A stretch of DNA of 7,721 nucleotides from DASWIG01 sp036397835 (GTDB lineage: Bacteria; Acidobacteriota; Thermoanaerobaculia; Multivoradales; J023): NCBI GenBank assembly GCA_036397835.1, contig DASWIG010000618.1:1-7721 (forward strand), written 5' to 3'. The position numbers and the translations under genes were made by a program. A model generated the notes under the pieces. It saw only the letters and a list, made by a program, of their open reading frames with translations, ran no database searches and was not told where the DNA came from. Positions 1 to 5,383 of this stretch are shown piece after piece. Every line of letters starts with the position of its first letter. Within the stretch, counting starts at the first letter, position 1.

Positions 1-560
1 ACTACCGCCGTGGCAACCAGCCATCGGATGCGCTTGCGATCCTGCCGCTGGAGGTCGAAGCTTGCCCGGAGCTCCTTCAGCGCCTCCAACGAGGGGCCGG
101 CGGCCAGACGATCCGAGGCCTCGCGGATCGCCAAGGTCTCAGGCTGCAAGTGCTGGAAGAGCGGTGCCGTCCGCTCGGCAGGAAAGAGCGAGCCCCCGAA
201 GTCGATCGGCACCACCAGGCGGCCGGTGTGCTCGAAGGCCTCGAACTCGCGAAGGACAGGCTCCGAATCAAGCGCGCCTGGACTGCCCACGAGGATCAGC
301 CGCGCGGTCTTTCGGATGGCTCGACGACCGGCCATCCGCCAATTGTCCCCCTTGGCGTAGTCCTCCGAGTCGAGGAAGCACTCGAACCCCATCCCTTCGA
401 GCTCTCGCGTCAGGGCGGCGGCATAGGCTCGCCCGTCCGACCATGCGTAAGAGATAAAGTAGTCGTAACCGAAGAGGAAGTCAGCGACGCGCTGGAAGAG
501 GGGGCGTTGGTCCTCCGGCGTGATAGTTCCAAGATCTTGCCCTGGCTCCTCATTCGCCAT
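1..560 (-). CDS. TIR-domain protein, partial (C-terminus beyond window start)
   Basis: 186 residues are visible; the gene runs off the left edge. After a short N-terminal leader, residues 32-120 form a TIR domain: YDYFISYAWSD gives strand A and the first loop, FLDSEDYAKGDNW follows, then RLILVGSPGALDSE and RLVVPIDFGG. E105 in VLREFEAF sits where the catalytic glutamate of NAD-consuming TIR domains is expected. Residues 150-178 look helical and end in a basic cluster (QRQDRKRIRW), followed by LVATAV, which could be the start of a membrane helix; that is inference because the sequence stops there. ATG at 560 is chosen because it begins 4 bases after the TAA of the SLOG gene. An in-frame GTG at 581 would overlap that gene and is less likely. 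Known TIR domains cleave or cyclise NAD+ or act as adaptors. As last gene of the operon this could be the effector, perhaps membrane-anchored. TIR assignment is firm; role is inferred. Confidence 0.85.
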   Translation of the reverse strand, partial: MANEEPGQDLGTITPEDQRPLFQRVADFLFGYDYFISYAWSDGRAYAAALTRELEGMGFECFLDSEDYAKGDNWRMAGRRAIRKTARLILVGSPGALDSEPVLREFEAFEHTGRLVVPIDFGGSLFPAERTAPLFQHLQPETLAIREASDRLAAGPSLEALKELRASFDLQRQDRKRIRWLVATAV

Positions 561-564
561 AGCT

Positions 565-1497
565 TTAGCAGCCGAGCCCACTCCCTCGGCTCCTGACCCC
601 TCGCAGGCCATCGAGGACCAAGGCCAGGGCTTCTTCCTCGATTCTCGTCGTCAGCAACCGGCGGTTGTCGTCTGGCGAGAGCCCGTTAAGCGCGGCGAGT
701 CGCTCGGCACCGAACTCTTGGAGCCAACGCCAGGTTGCAGGGATGTCGCAGGCGAGGTCGTCGAGGGGGTCGGGGACCTCGGCTCCGGCGGCTTCGTCGC
801 GGTAGACCTCCTCGAGCGAGCGCAGCTCCTTCCCTATTGGCTCTCCGGGGCCGGCGCCGAATCCTTCCGGCATGGCCGCCCGGTCGAGGATGGCGCGACC
901 CACGGCATCGGCGGTGCCGCCGAGGAGGCCCACGAGGTACACGGGCTGGCCGGCGGCGAGGGCGAAGAGGGACTCCTCGAGCACCCCTGGGTAGCGGCCG
1001 GAAAAGCCCGCCACCTTGCCACCGATCGCGATTCGAGCGCCGCAAGCCCGCGTCAGCTCTCGCCGCAGTTGGCTGAGGCCGCGGGAGACGAGGTAGGCCC
1101 GCGCCTCCGGCCCGATGCCGCCCTCGACGCGCGGCTGAAGGTCTTCCGGAAGGCCGGCCTGGCGGACTTCGAGCACCCCCTCGAGGCGAGCGAGGAGCTC
1201 CGCGGAGAGCGCGGTCTGACTCGGCCAGGGGAGGAGGTTGAGGAGGGCAGGTTCCTTGGTCTTGCCGAAGCTCGGCAGATCGGCCACGGCGTAGGCGCAG
1301 AGGCTCTCCATGATCCCGCGCTGGCGCCAATCATGCCCGAAACCGAGCCGGGCGCCCTGGCCGAGCAGGGCCTGGGTGAAGCCCACGGTCAGCCGCCCCA
1401 GGCCGGCGGCGCTGAAGCCGCGAGCAGCCATGTCCGCGGTTCCCGAGGTCGAGATGCCGACTCGCAGACCGGCCAGGGGGCGTTGGATTGACCTCAT
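565..1497 (-). CDS. SLOG-fold nucleotide-binding protein (SLOG cluster 2-like)
   Basis: 310 residues. The start is ATG 1497, whose bases overlap the TGA of the upstream TIR gene (ATGA); AAGGG lies 5 bases upstream. An in-frame ATG at 1623 exists, but its extra 42 residues are arginine- and proline-rich shadow of the TIR gene. The protein looks like a Rossmann-like SLOG (SMF/DprA-LOG) domain: GLRVGISTSGTAD near residues 10-22, GARLGFGHDW at 48-57, then IGGKVAGFSGRYPGVLEES at 158-176 and VYLVGLLGGTADAV at 186-199. The PGVLEES stretch matches the PGG..T.EE phosphate-binding loop region of LOG-type proteins. Residues 215-310 form a helical tail. SLOG proteins bind or cleave nucleotides and, in the published comparative-genomics framework of nucleotide-centred conflict systems, often pair with TIR proteins. 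Here it sits between two TIR genes, so sensing or processing a TIR-made nucleotide is the natural inference. The assignment rests on remembered motifs, not a search. Confidence 0.78.
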   Translation of the reverse strand: MRSIQRPLAGLRVGISTSGTADMAARGFSAAGLGRLTVGFTQALLGQGARLGFGHDWRQRGIMESLCAYAVADLPSFGKTKEPALLNLLPWPSQTALSAELLARLEGVLEVRQAGLPEDLQPRVEGGIGPEARAYLVSRGLSQLRRELTRACGARIAIGGKVAGFSGRYPGVLEESLFALAAGQPVYLVGLLGGTADAVGRAILDRAAMPEGFGAGPGEPIGKELRSLEEVYRDEAAGAEVPDPLDDLACDIPATWRWLQEFGAERLAALNGLSPDDNRRLLTTRIEEEALALVLDGLRGVRSRGSGLGC

Positions 1498-2723
1498 GCG
1501 GACCCTTCGGCACCGGCGAGCAACTGGCTGGGCGTCGTGAGCCTGGCTCCCACGCCCGCGGCGAGGAGCTGGGCTACTTCCAGCGTTTCCTTGGGGAGCA
1601 CCGGGTCGGGGTAGCAGATCCAACGCGGCTCAGGGGCCGAGCGAAGTGCCATGGCCGCCGCACCGATCGCCTCCAGCCCGACCGTGGAGGTGATCAGGTA
1701 CGGATCGGGCTCCGGTAGCAGACCGGCCTCCCGAAGGGCGTGGATGCGGCGGCGGAAAAGCTGGGCGCGGGCGCCGGCGCGGAGCGCGGCCTGGAGCACG
1801 CGCATCAGGTTCCCGTCCAGGATGCGGACGCAGGGGGCCAGCTCGAAGGCCAGGCCGCTCGGCGCATGGACGAGGCCGTGTCGAGCATCGACGCAGACGA
1901 TCGGCACCCCCCGCTGCTCGGCCCAGCGCATTTCATTGCGGCACCAGGGGCGGTGGTCGTAGGCGTCGGTCCGGAAGGCGACCACTACCGAGCTCGTCAC
2001 CGCGTGCCTCAGTTGCTTGTCCCAATGTCCGCGGCTGTCCAAGCTGCGGGCGTCGTAGAAGCCGTCGAGCCAGGCGAACTCGGTGACCAGGTCCCGTAGG
2101 CTCTTGGCGACCGAGAGGCCGTCCCACTTGGCGTGGCTGACGAAGAGCTTGAGGCGCCAGTCATATGACTCCCCCCGACCGAACGCCGCGGCCTGGGAGA
2201 CGTCCCCCAGCAGCCGCAGCGCGAGCCGTTCCACCCGCTCGTCGCTCTCTCCGAGACTCGCGAAGTCGAGCACCTGGAAGTCCCGCAGCCCCAAATCCTC
2301 GGGCAGACGCGTCCATGCTCTCAGGCTCTCATCGCTTCGCGCTACGGCGATCAGGCGGTGGCGCTCGGCCGCCGTGCTCGGGTGCCGGGCGACCGCGGAA
2401 AGCCATTCGATGAAGTCCGGATCCGCAAGCAGCTCAGGGTCGATCAGCGGCACCACCAGGGTATGGAGGACCTCATCCAGGAAATCACCGACCTCCGGGG
2501 GCTTGGTCGGGGCCGTGGTGTAGGCCCGCACGTAGAGCTCGCCGCCGAGAGGAATCGCCGCGGTCAGATCCATCAGGAAGCCGAGGTCGTCGCAACCACG
2601 GGTGGGGTCCCCAACGAGCAGCTCCTCGAGCGCCAGGGCGACCGGGCCTCGCCGGGCATCCCAGTCGCTCCCCTTGTGGCAAAGGACGATCCGCATCGGC
2701 GTCGGGAGAGCGGTGGTCATCAT
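1494..2723 (-). CDS. TIR-domain protein with N-terminal TIR-like domain
   Basis: 409 residues, first gene of the three-gene operon. Residues 190-279 are a clear TIR domain: LKLFVSHAKWD opens it, then GFYDARSLDSRGHWDKQL, SSVVVAFRTDAYDHRPWCRNE and VPIVCVD. E264 in WCRNE is the probable catalytic glutamate; W260 and C261 are also typical. Residues 10-130 look like a second, diverged TIR-like fold (RIVLCHKGSD at the start, LVVPLIDPELLADPDFIEWL later) that lacks an obvious WCxxE motif. Residues 341-405 form a C-terminal extension with YLITSTVGLEAI, WICYPDPVLPKETLEVAQLL and LTTPSQLL, which resembles a tail I associate with other bacterial TIR proteins. No membrane segment or signal peptide is seen, so it is probably cytoplasmic. 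The start is uncertain: ATG 2723, 2720 and 2696 are in frame and none has a good Shine-Dalgarno site. The gene ends in an ATGA overlap with the SLOG gene, indicating coupled translation. Confidence 0.85.
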   Translation of the reverse strand: MMTTALPTPMRIVLCHKGSDWDARRGPVALALEELLVGDPTRGCDDLGFLMDLTAAIPLGGELYVRAYTTAPTKPPEVGDFLDEVLHTLVVPLIDPELLADPDFIEWLSAVARHPSTAAERHRLIAVARSDESLRAWTRLPEDLGLRDFQVLDFASLGESDERVERLALRLLGDVSQAAAFGRGESYDWRLKLFVSHAKWDGLSVAKSLRDLVTEFAWLDGFYDARSLDSRGHWDKQLRHAVTSSVVVAFRTDAYDHRPWCRNEMRWAEQRGVPIVCVDARHGLVHAPSGLAFELAPCVRILDGNLMRVLQAALRAGARAQLFRRRIHALREAGLLPEPDPYLITSTVGLEAIGAAAMALRSAPEPRWICYPDPVLPKETLEVAQLLAAGVGARLTTPSQLLAGAEGSA

Positions 2724-2751
2724 GGCGGATAGTGTGCGTCAGAGCCGAGTG

Positions 2752-2769
2752 TAACGCGGATAACGCGGA
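2752..2769. repeat. Two tandem copies of TAACGCGGA
   Basis: TAACGCGGA occurs at 2752-2760 and again directly at 2761-2769, 28 bases upstream of the first TIR start codon on the minus strand. It lies between the TIR operon and the toxin remnant. It could be a regulator binding site or a small duplication left by the rearrangement; the sequence does not decide between these. Confidence 0.45.
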
Positions 2770-2773
2770 TCCT

Positions 2774-2800
2774 GAACCGAAGGTCGCGTCCTTCGGCTTC
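2774..2800 (-). terminator. Hairpin after toxin remnant, possible terminator
   Basis: CCGAAGG (2777-2783) pairs perfectly with CCTTCGG (2790-2796) around a six-base loop, and GAA/TTC extends the stem past a one-base bulge. It lies 15 bases beyond the stop of the toxin remnant on the minus strand and upstream of the TIR operon. There is no T-run on the minus strand after it, so intrinsic termination is doubtful. It may instead be a structured leader of the TIR operon. Confidence 0.3.
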
Positions 2801-2815
2801 CTTGGCCGGGTCCCG

Positions 2816-2944
2816 CTAAGGAAAGTAACGATAGAAGTCACGCCGATCCAGCACACGGACCATCTCGACCACCTCTCCGTCGACCTGAATTCCGACCCGA
2901 TAGCTCGCCACGCGGATCCGATAGTAACCGGGATGCCCGGTCAT
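2816..2944 (-). pseudogene. RelE/ParE-type toxin remnant (C-terminal half only)
   Basis: A 42-codon ORF from ATG 2944 to TAG 2816. GHPGYYRIRVASYRVGIQVD then VRVLDRRDFYRYF matches the C-terminal half of RelE/ParE-family toxins (the YRIRVGDYRV and GHRRDVY motifs), including the terminal Arg and Tyr positions used for mRNA cleavage in RelE. Family members are normally about 85-95 residues, and the first 45 or so are absent. The fragment is in the same frame as the upstream antitoxin and separated from it only by the TGA at 2957-2959 and four codons, so no room exists for the missing part. The likely history is an internal deletion joining the antitoxin end to mid-toxin. It is probably inactive. 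A functional mini-protein cannot be excluded but is unlikely. Confidence 0.75.
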
Positions 2945-2956
2945 CGCTTCCGCGCG

Positions 2957-3172
2957 TCAATCCTCGAGGTATGCGAGGGCATCGTCACGGCTCAGCAAGG
3001 GCGTACTGCGTCCTTCGTCCATGGCTTTGCCGAGGCAATAGTCCTCGACCGCCTCGGTCAGTTCCTCGGCGCTCGCGTCCTCTCGCGGGAGCAAGCGGCG
3101 CCAGAGCTCTATGGGGAGGACGACGGCCTGGGGCCTGCCTTCTCGGTCGGTCAAGTACTGGACTTCAGTCAT
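2957..3172 (-). CDS. Phd/YefM-like antitoxin of a type II toxin-antitoxin system
   Basis: 71 residues from ATG 3172, which has GAGG six bases upstream; an in-frame ATG at 3235 would add 21 arginine-rich residues covering the promoter and is rejected. The N-terminal part, MTEVQYLTDREGRPQAVVLP followed by IELWRRLL, is typical of short Phd-type antitoxins of RelE-like toxins. The acidic, mostly helical tail ending LSRDDALAYLED would be the toxin-wrapping segment and looks complete. Such antitoxins bind the toxin and usually repress their own promoter with their N-terminal half. The cognate toxin directly downstream is broken (2816-2944), so this antitoxin is an orphan in cis, possibly kept as a regulator or against related toxins elsewhere. 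The family call is by motif; the exact subfamily is uncertain. Confidence 0.75.
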   Translation of the reverse strand: MTEVQYLTDREGRPQAVVLPIELWRRLLPREDASAEELTEAVEDYCLGKAMDEGRSTPLLSRDDALAYLED

Positions 3173-3196
3173 GGGCGCCTCGCGTCTCTCCCGGTG

Positions 3197-3218
3197 ATCA
3201 TAGCACAGACGGTCGTCT
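3197..3218 (-). promoter_or_regulatory. Extended -10 promoter with palindrome, antitoxin gene
   Basis: On the minus strand TGCTATGAT (3205-3197) is a good extended -10 element, 24 bases upstream of the antitoxin ATG. No -35 box is recognisable, which an extended -10 can tolerate. Immediately upstream AGACG/CGTCT (3207-3211 and 3214-3218) forms a short palindrome in the spacer region, a plausible operator for autoregulation by the antitoxin. Confidence 0.5.
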
Positions 3219-3253
3219 CTCCGCGATCTCGGCACCGCGCTGATCTGGGACGG

Positions 3254-3295
3254 TCACGACGCCGATCCGTCCGCCGGCCTCGAGCCTTCGCTCAT
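3254..3295 (-). other. 13-codon ORF with strong Shine-Dalgarno site
   Basis: The minus strand has AGGAGG (3308-3303) seven bases before ATG 3295, the best ribosome binding site in the window, yet the frame stops after MSEGSRPADGSAS. In another frame the downstream codons read GRIGVVTVPDQRGAEIAERR before a stop overlapping the next promoter. This suggests either a leader peptide or a small gene broken by a frameshift. No function can be assigned. Confidence 0.3.
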
Positions 3296-3313
3296 CGGCT
3301 GTCCTCCTCCCAG

Positions 3314-3347
3314 ATCATAGAGGACGGACCGGACGACCGGCCGGTCG
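3314..3347 (-). promoter_or_regulatory. Second CTATGATC promoter-like site with 14-bp palindrome
   Basis: Minus-strand TATGAT (3319-3314) lies 18 bases before the ATG of the 13-codon ORF. At the expected -35 position sits the perfect palindrome CGACCGGCCGGTCG (3334-3347), whose flanks extend the symmetry imperfectly to 3327-3355. A dyad overlapping a promoter is the usual layout of a repressor operator. No -35 consensus is visible. Confidence 0.4.
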
Positions 3348-3413
3348 GGTCGGTCTCCCATTGCCGGATTCATGCAACGAGGCGCCCTTTTCCATCACTT
3401 TTGGCGACGGAAC

Positions 3414-3460
3414 GCCCAGGGTGATACCCTGGGCTGCGATCTTCAACCCCTACGGGGTTG
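3414..3460. repeat. Tandem-hairpin intergenic palindromic repeat
   Basis: Two perfect hairpins lie ten bases apart: GCCCAGGGT/ACCCTGGGC with a GAT loop (3414-3434) and CAACCCC/GGGGTTG with a TAC loop (3444-3460). Read through, the element yields the FNPYGVAG type of peptide, or NPVGVED on the other strand, that I associate with spurious ORFs from dispersed palindromic repeats in Planctomycetes, Verrucomicrobia and related bacteria. The unit may extend to about 3370-3470. It could act as a transcript stop or mRNA-stabilising structure ahead of the peptidase gene. The hairpins are directly visible; the repeat family is from memory. Confidence 0.7.
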
Positions 3461-3485
3461 CCGGAACCCCCTCAGGACGCACAAC

Positions 3486-5315
3486 GTGACGAAGCGCCAG
3501 CCGACGACTCAGCTACCCCGAGGGGGCGAAAGACCAAAGCCCAGGTCAACACCCTGGGGACGGGGACGCGCGGCCGGGCTCGGCGCCGCCCTTCTCCTGA
3601 CGTCCACGCTCGCCCCGCCCGTCCACGCCCAGCCCGACGACCTCGACGCCTGGCTCGCCGTCACCTCCCGACACTTCGTCCTCTACACCGACGCGACGCC
3701 CGCGCGCGGCGCCGAGATCCTCGCCAACCTGGAGCTCTTCCGCGCCGTCTTCGCCCGCCTCGCCCCCGGGCTCGAGCTCAACAACCCGGCGCCGACCAAG
3801 ATCGTCGCCTTCCGCGATCGCGAGACCTACGCGCCCTATAAGCCGGTACCCGACGGCGGCGGCTCCGTCGTCCTCGGATACTTCTTCCGCCACCCCGACG
3901 GCAATTTCCTCACCCTCGACGCCGGCACTCGTATCGCCGGGGCCTTCGCGGTCATCTTCCACGAGTTCGTCCACTACCTGGTGGACCACAACTTCCCGGG
4001 CGTGCCGCGCTGGTTCAACGAGGGCCTGGCCGAGTACTACAGCACCTTCGCCGTGGAGGTCGGCCCCCGCGGGGGGGATCGGGGGGGAGAGGTCAGCAGG
4101 GTTCATCTGGGGCGTCCCGTGGAGCGTCACGTCCGCTGGCTGCGCTACGACAACCAGGACCGCCGGCGGCGCTGGATGAGCCACGACTTCTCGCTCGCCG
4201 AGCTGCTCGAGGGCGACGTGGGTCACCACGGCGCTGACGCGGGCGGCTACTATGCCCTGTCGTGGGCCCTCGTGCACTACCTGCTCTCCGGCGGACCTGA
4301 CCGTCTCGACCAGGCGGCCGACTTCCTCTTCCGCATCCGCGACGGCGAGGCGCCCGGCGACGCCCTCGAAGCCGCCTTCGACGTCCGCCTCGGCGCCCTC
4401 GAGGAGACGCTGCGCGCTTACGCCGTGGGCGCCGACTTCGCCGGCGCCGCCGTCGACGCCGCGGACCTCGGCGCCGTGGGGCCGCTCTCGGTGGCCCGCC
4501 TGCCGGCGCCCGAGGCGCTCTTCCACCTCGGCGACCTGCTCGCCCGCATGGGACGCCCGGAGGCGGCCGAACGCCATTTCCAGGCCGCGCTCGACCTCTC
4601 GCCGAGCCATCCCGAGGCCCACGCCGGCCTCGCCCTCGTGCGCGATCTCGAAGGCCGCTACGCCGAGGCGGATCTGCTCCACCGCGACGCCGTGCGGCTC
4701 GGATCGACCGATCCCCTCACCTACCTGCGCTTCGGCCGTCACCTGCTCGCGCAACTGCGGCCGGAGGAGAACGCCGGCCTGGTCGCTGCGGGCAAGCTCA
4801 TGCCGGCGGCGGAGCTGACGGTCGCCGCCGGCCTCGAAGAAGGCGCCGAGCCCGCGACTCTCGCCGCGGCTCGCGACGCTTTCGCCCGGGCCGTGGACCT
4901 CGCTCCCGCCTTCGCCGAGGCGCGGGTGCTGCTGGGGGCCTCGCACCTCTTCGGCGACGCCGACCCGAAACCCGGCATCGCGGCGCTGCAGAAGGCCCGC
5001 GGCTGGCTGCCCGAGCGCCACGACGTGAGCTTCTACCTGGTGCTCCTGCACCTGAAGAAGAAGGACTTCGCGACCGCCGAGCGTCTGGTGGCCTCGGACC
5101 TCGAGGAGGTGGCCGACGACGAGCTGGTGCGCCAGGCGCGCGAGGAGATCGAGCGCGCCCGCCTCCTCGACCGCTCGGCCGCGGCGCTCGAGGAGGGGGA
5201 CGTCGGCGAAGCCCTGCGTCTCTTCGACGAAGCGATCGCCGTGACCACCGACCAGGACCTGCGCGACCGCATGGCGGCCCGGCTCACGGAGCTCCAGGAA
5301 CGCCTCGGCTCCTGA
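3486..5315 (+). CDS. Secreted DUF1570-like zinc metallopeptidase with TPR repeats
   Basis: 609 residues from GTG 3486, which has AGGA eight bases upstream. An in-frame ATG at 3372 would place the palindromic repeat inside the protein, so it is rejected. A long basic leader and hydrophobic GLGAALLLTSTLAPPVHA end at a likely signal peptidase site near residue 48, so the protein is exported. Residues 55-330 match the gluzincin-like peptidase family often annotated DUF1570 or peptidase MA-like: HEFVH (H159, E160, H163) and WFNEGLAEYY with E179 as probable third zinc ligand. YYALSWALVHYLL (about 255-267) is a conserved helix of the family. TPR-like helical repeats fill the rest, clearest at about 343-410, with weaker ones near 461-490 and 562-590. 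Substrate is unknown; such proteins probably act on or hold cell-envelope proteins. Two G7 runs near codons 196-201 are unusual. Family call strong, function open. Confidence 0.88.
   Translation: MTKRQPTTQLPRGGERPKPRSTPWGRGRAAGLGAALLLTSTLAPPVHAQPDDLDAWLAVTSRHFVLYTDATPARGAEILANLELFRAVFARLAPGLELNNPAPTKIVAFRDRETYAPYKPVPDGGGSVVLGYFFRHPDGNFLTLDAGTRIAGAFAVIFHEFVHYLVDHNFPGVPRWFNEGLAEYYSTFAVEVGPRGGDRGGEVSRVHLGRPVERHVRWLRYDNQDRRRRWMSHDFSLAELLEGDVGHHGADAGGYYALSWALVHYLLSGGPDRLDQAADFLFRIRDGEAPGDALEAAFDVRLGALEETLRAYAVGADFAGAAVDAADLGAVGPLSVARLPAPEALFHLGDLLARMGRPEAAERHFQAALDLSPSHPEAHAGLALVRDLEGRYAEADLLHRDAVRLGSTDPLTYLRFGRHLLAQLRPEENAGLVAAGKLMPAAELTVAAGLEEGAEPATLAAARDAFARAVDLAPAFAEARVLLGASHLFGDADPKPGIAALQKARGWLPERHDVSFYLVLLHLKKKDFATAERLVASDLEEVADDELVRQAREEIERARLLDRSAAALEEGDVGEALRLFDEAIAVTTDQDLRDRMAARLTELQERLGS
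4071..4087 (+). repeat. Paired G7 tracts (tandem GGGGGGGATC) inside the peptidase gene
   Basis: Seven Gs at 4071-4077, ATC, then seven Gs at 4081-4087 encode the GGDRGG stretch. The poly-G pair is a tandem 10-base repeat and could be a slippage site able to change frame, or a sequencing-error hotspot. The reading frame is intact as given, with strong family matches on both sides. Confidence 0.6.
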
Positions 5316-5325
5316 GCCGGCCGTG

Positions 5326-5352
5326 TTGCGCCCGGGATGGCTCCGATACACT
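5326..5352 (+). promoter_or_regulatory. Possible promoter of the acylase gene
   Basis: TTGCGC (5326-5331) and TACACT (5347-5352) resemble -35 and -10 boxes, but the 15-base spacer is short and the -35 match is weak. They lie in the 68-base gap between the peptidase stop and the next start, so this gene may be transcribed on its own as well as by read-through from the peptidase gene. Confidence 0.35.
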
Positions 5353-5383
5353 AGGGCACCCCCATGACCCCGGAGGACGCAGA

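Larger units (their letters stand above)
3173..3485. other. Gene-poor interval between divergent genes
   Basis: About 310 bases separate the minus-strand antitoxin start from the plus-strand peptidase start. The interval holds two minus-strand promoter-like elements, a 13-codon minus-strand ORF with a strong ribosome binding site, and the tandem-hairpin repeat. These are listed separately. No longer ORF in it looks like a real protein in either direction. Confidence 0.6.

Noticed and set aside
520..1491. 323-codon plus-strand ORF
   Set aside because: Antisense to the SLOG gene; its translation shows no family motif, while the minus strand has clear motifs and operon-type overlaps.
1498..1623. 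N-terminal extension of the SLOG protein to ATG 1623
   Set aside because: The added residues are Arg/Pro-rich shadow of the TIR gene; ATG 1497 in the ATGA overlap is the natural start.
1..2723. Calling the operon a canonical Thoeris system
   Set aside because: Thoeris ThsA carries SIR2-SLOG or a membrane-SLOG fusion; the SLOG protein here has neither, and two different TIR proteins are present.
2732..3424. 230-codon plus-strand ORF across the toxin-antitoxin locus
   Set aside because: Antisense to the recognisable antitoxin and toxin remnant; no ribosome binding site and no motif.
3414..3460. CRISPR or intrinsic terminator for the tandem hairpins
   Set aside because: The two stems differ in sequence, there is no spacer array, and no T-run follows either hairpin.
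3372..3485. N-terminal extension of the peptidase to ATG 3372
   Set aside because: It would translate the hairpin repeat and put the signal peptide some 70 residues inside the protein; GTG 3486 with AGGA fits better.
3546..5351. 601-codon minus-strand ORF
   Set aside because: Shadow of the peptidase-TPR gene created by GC-rich codon use; low-complexity E/G/R/V-rich with no domain.
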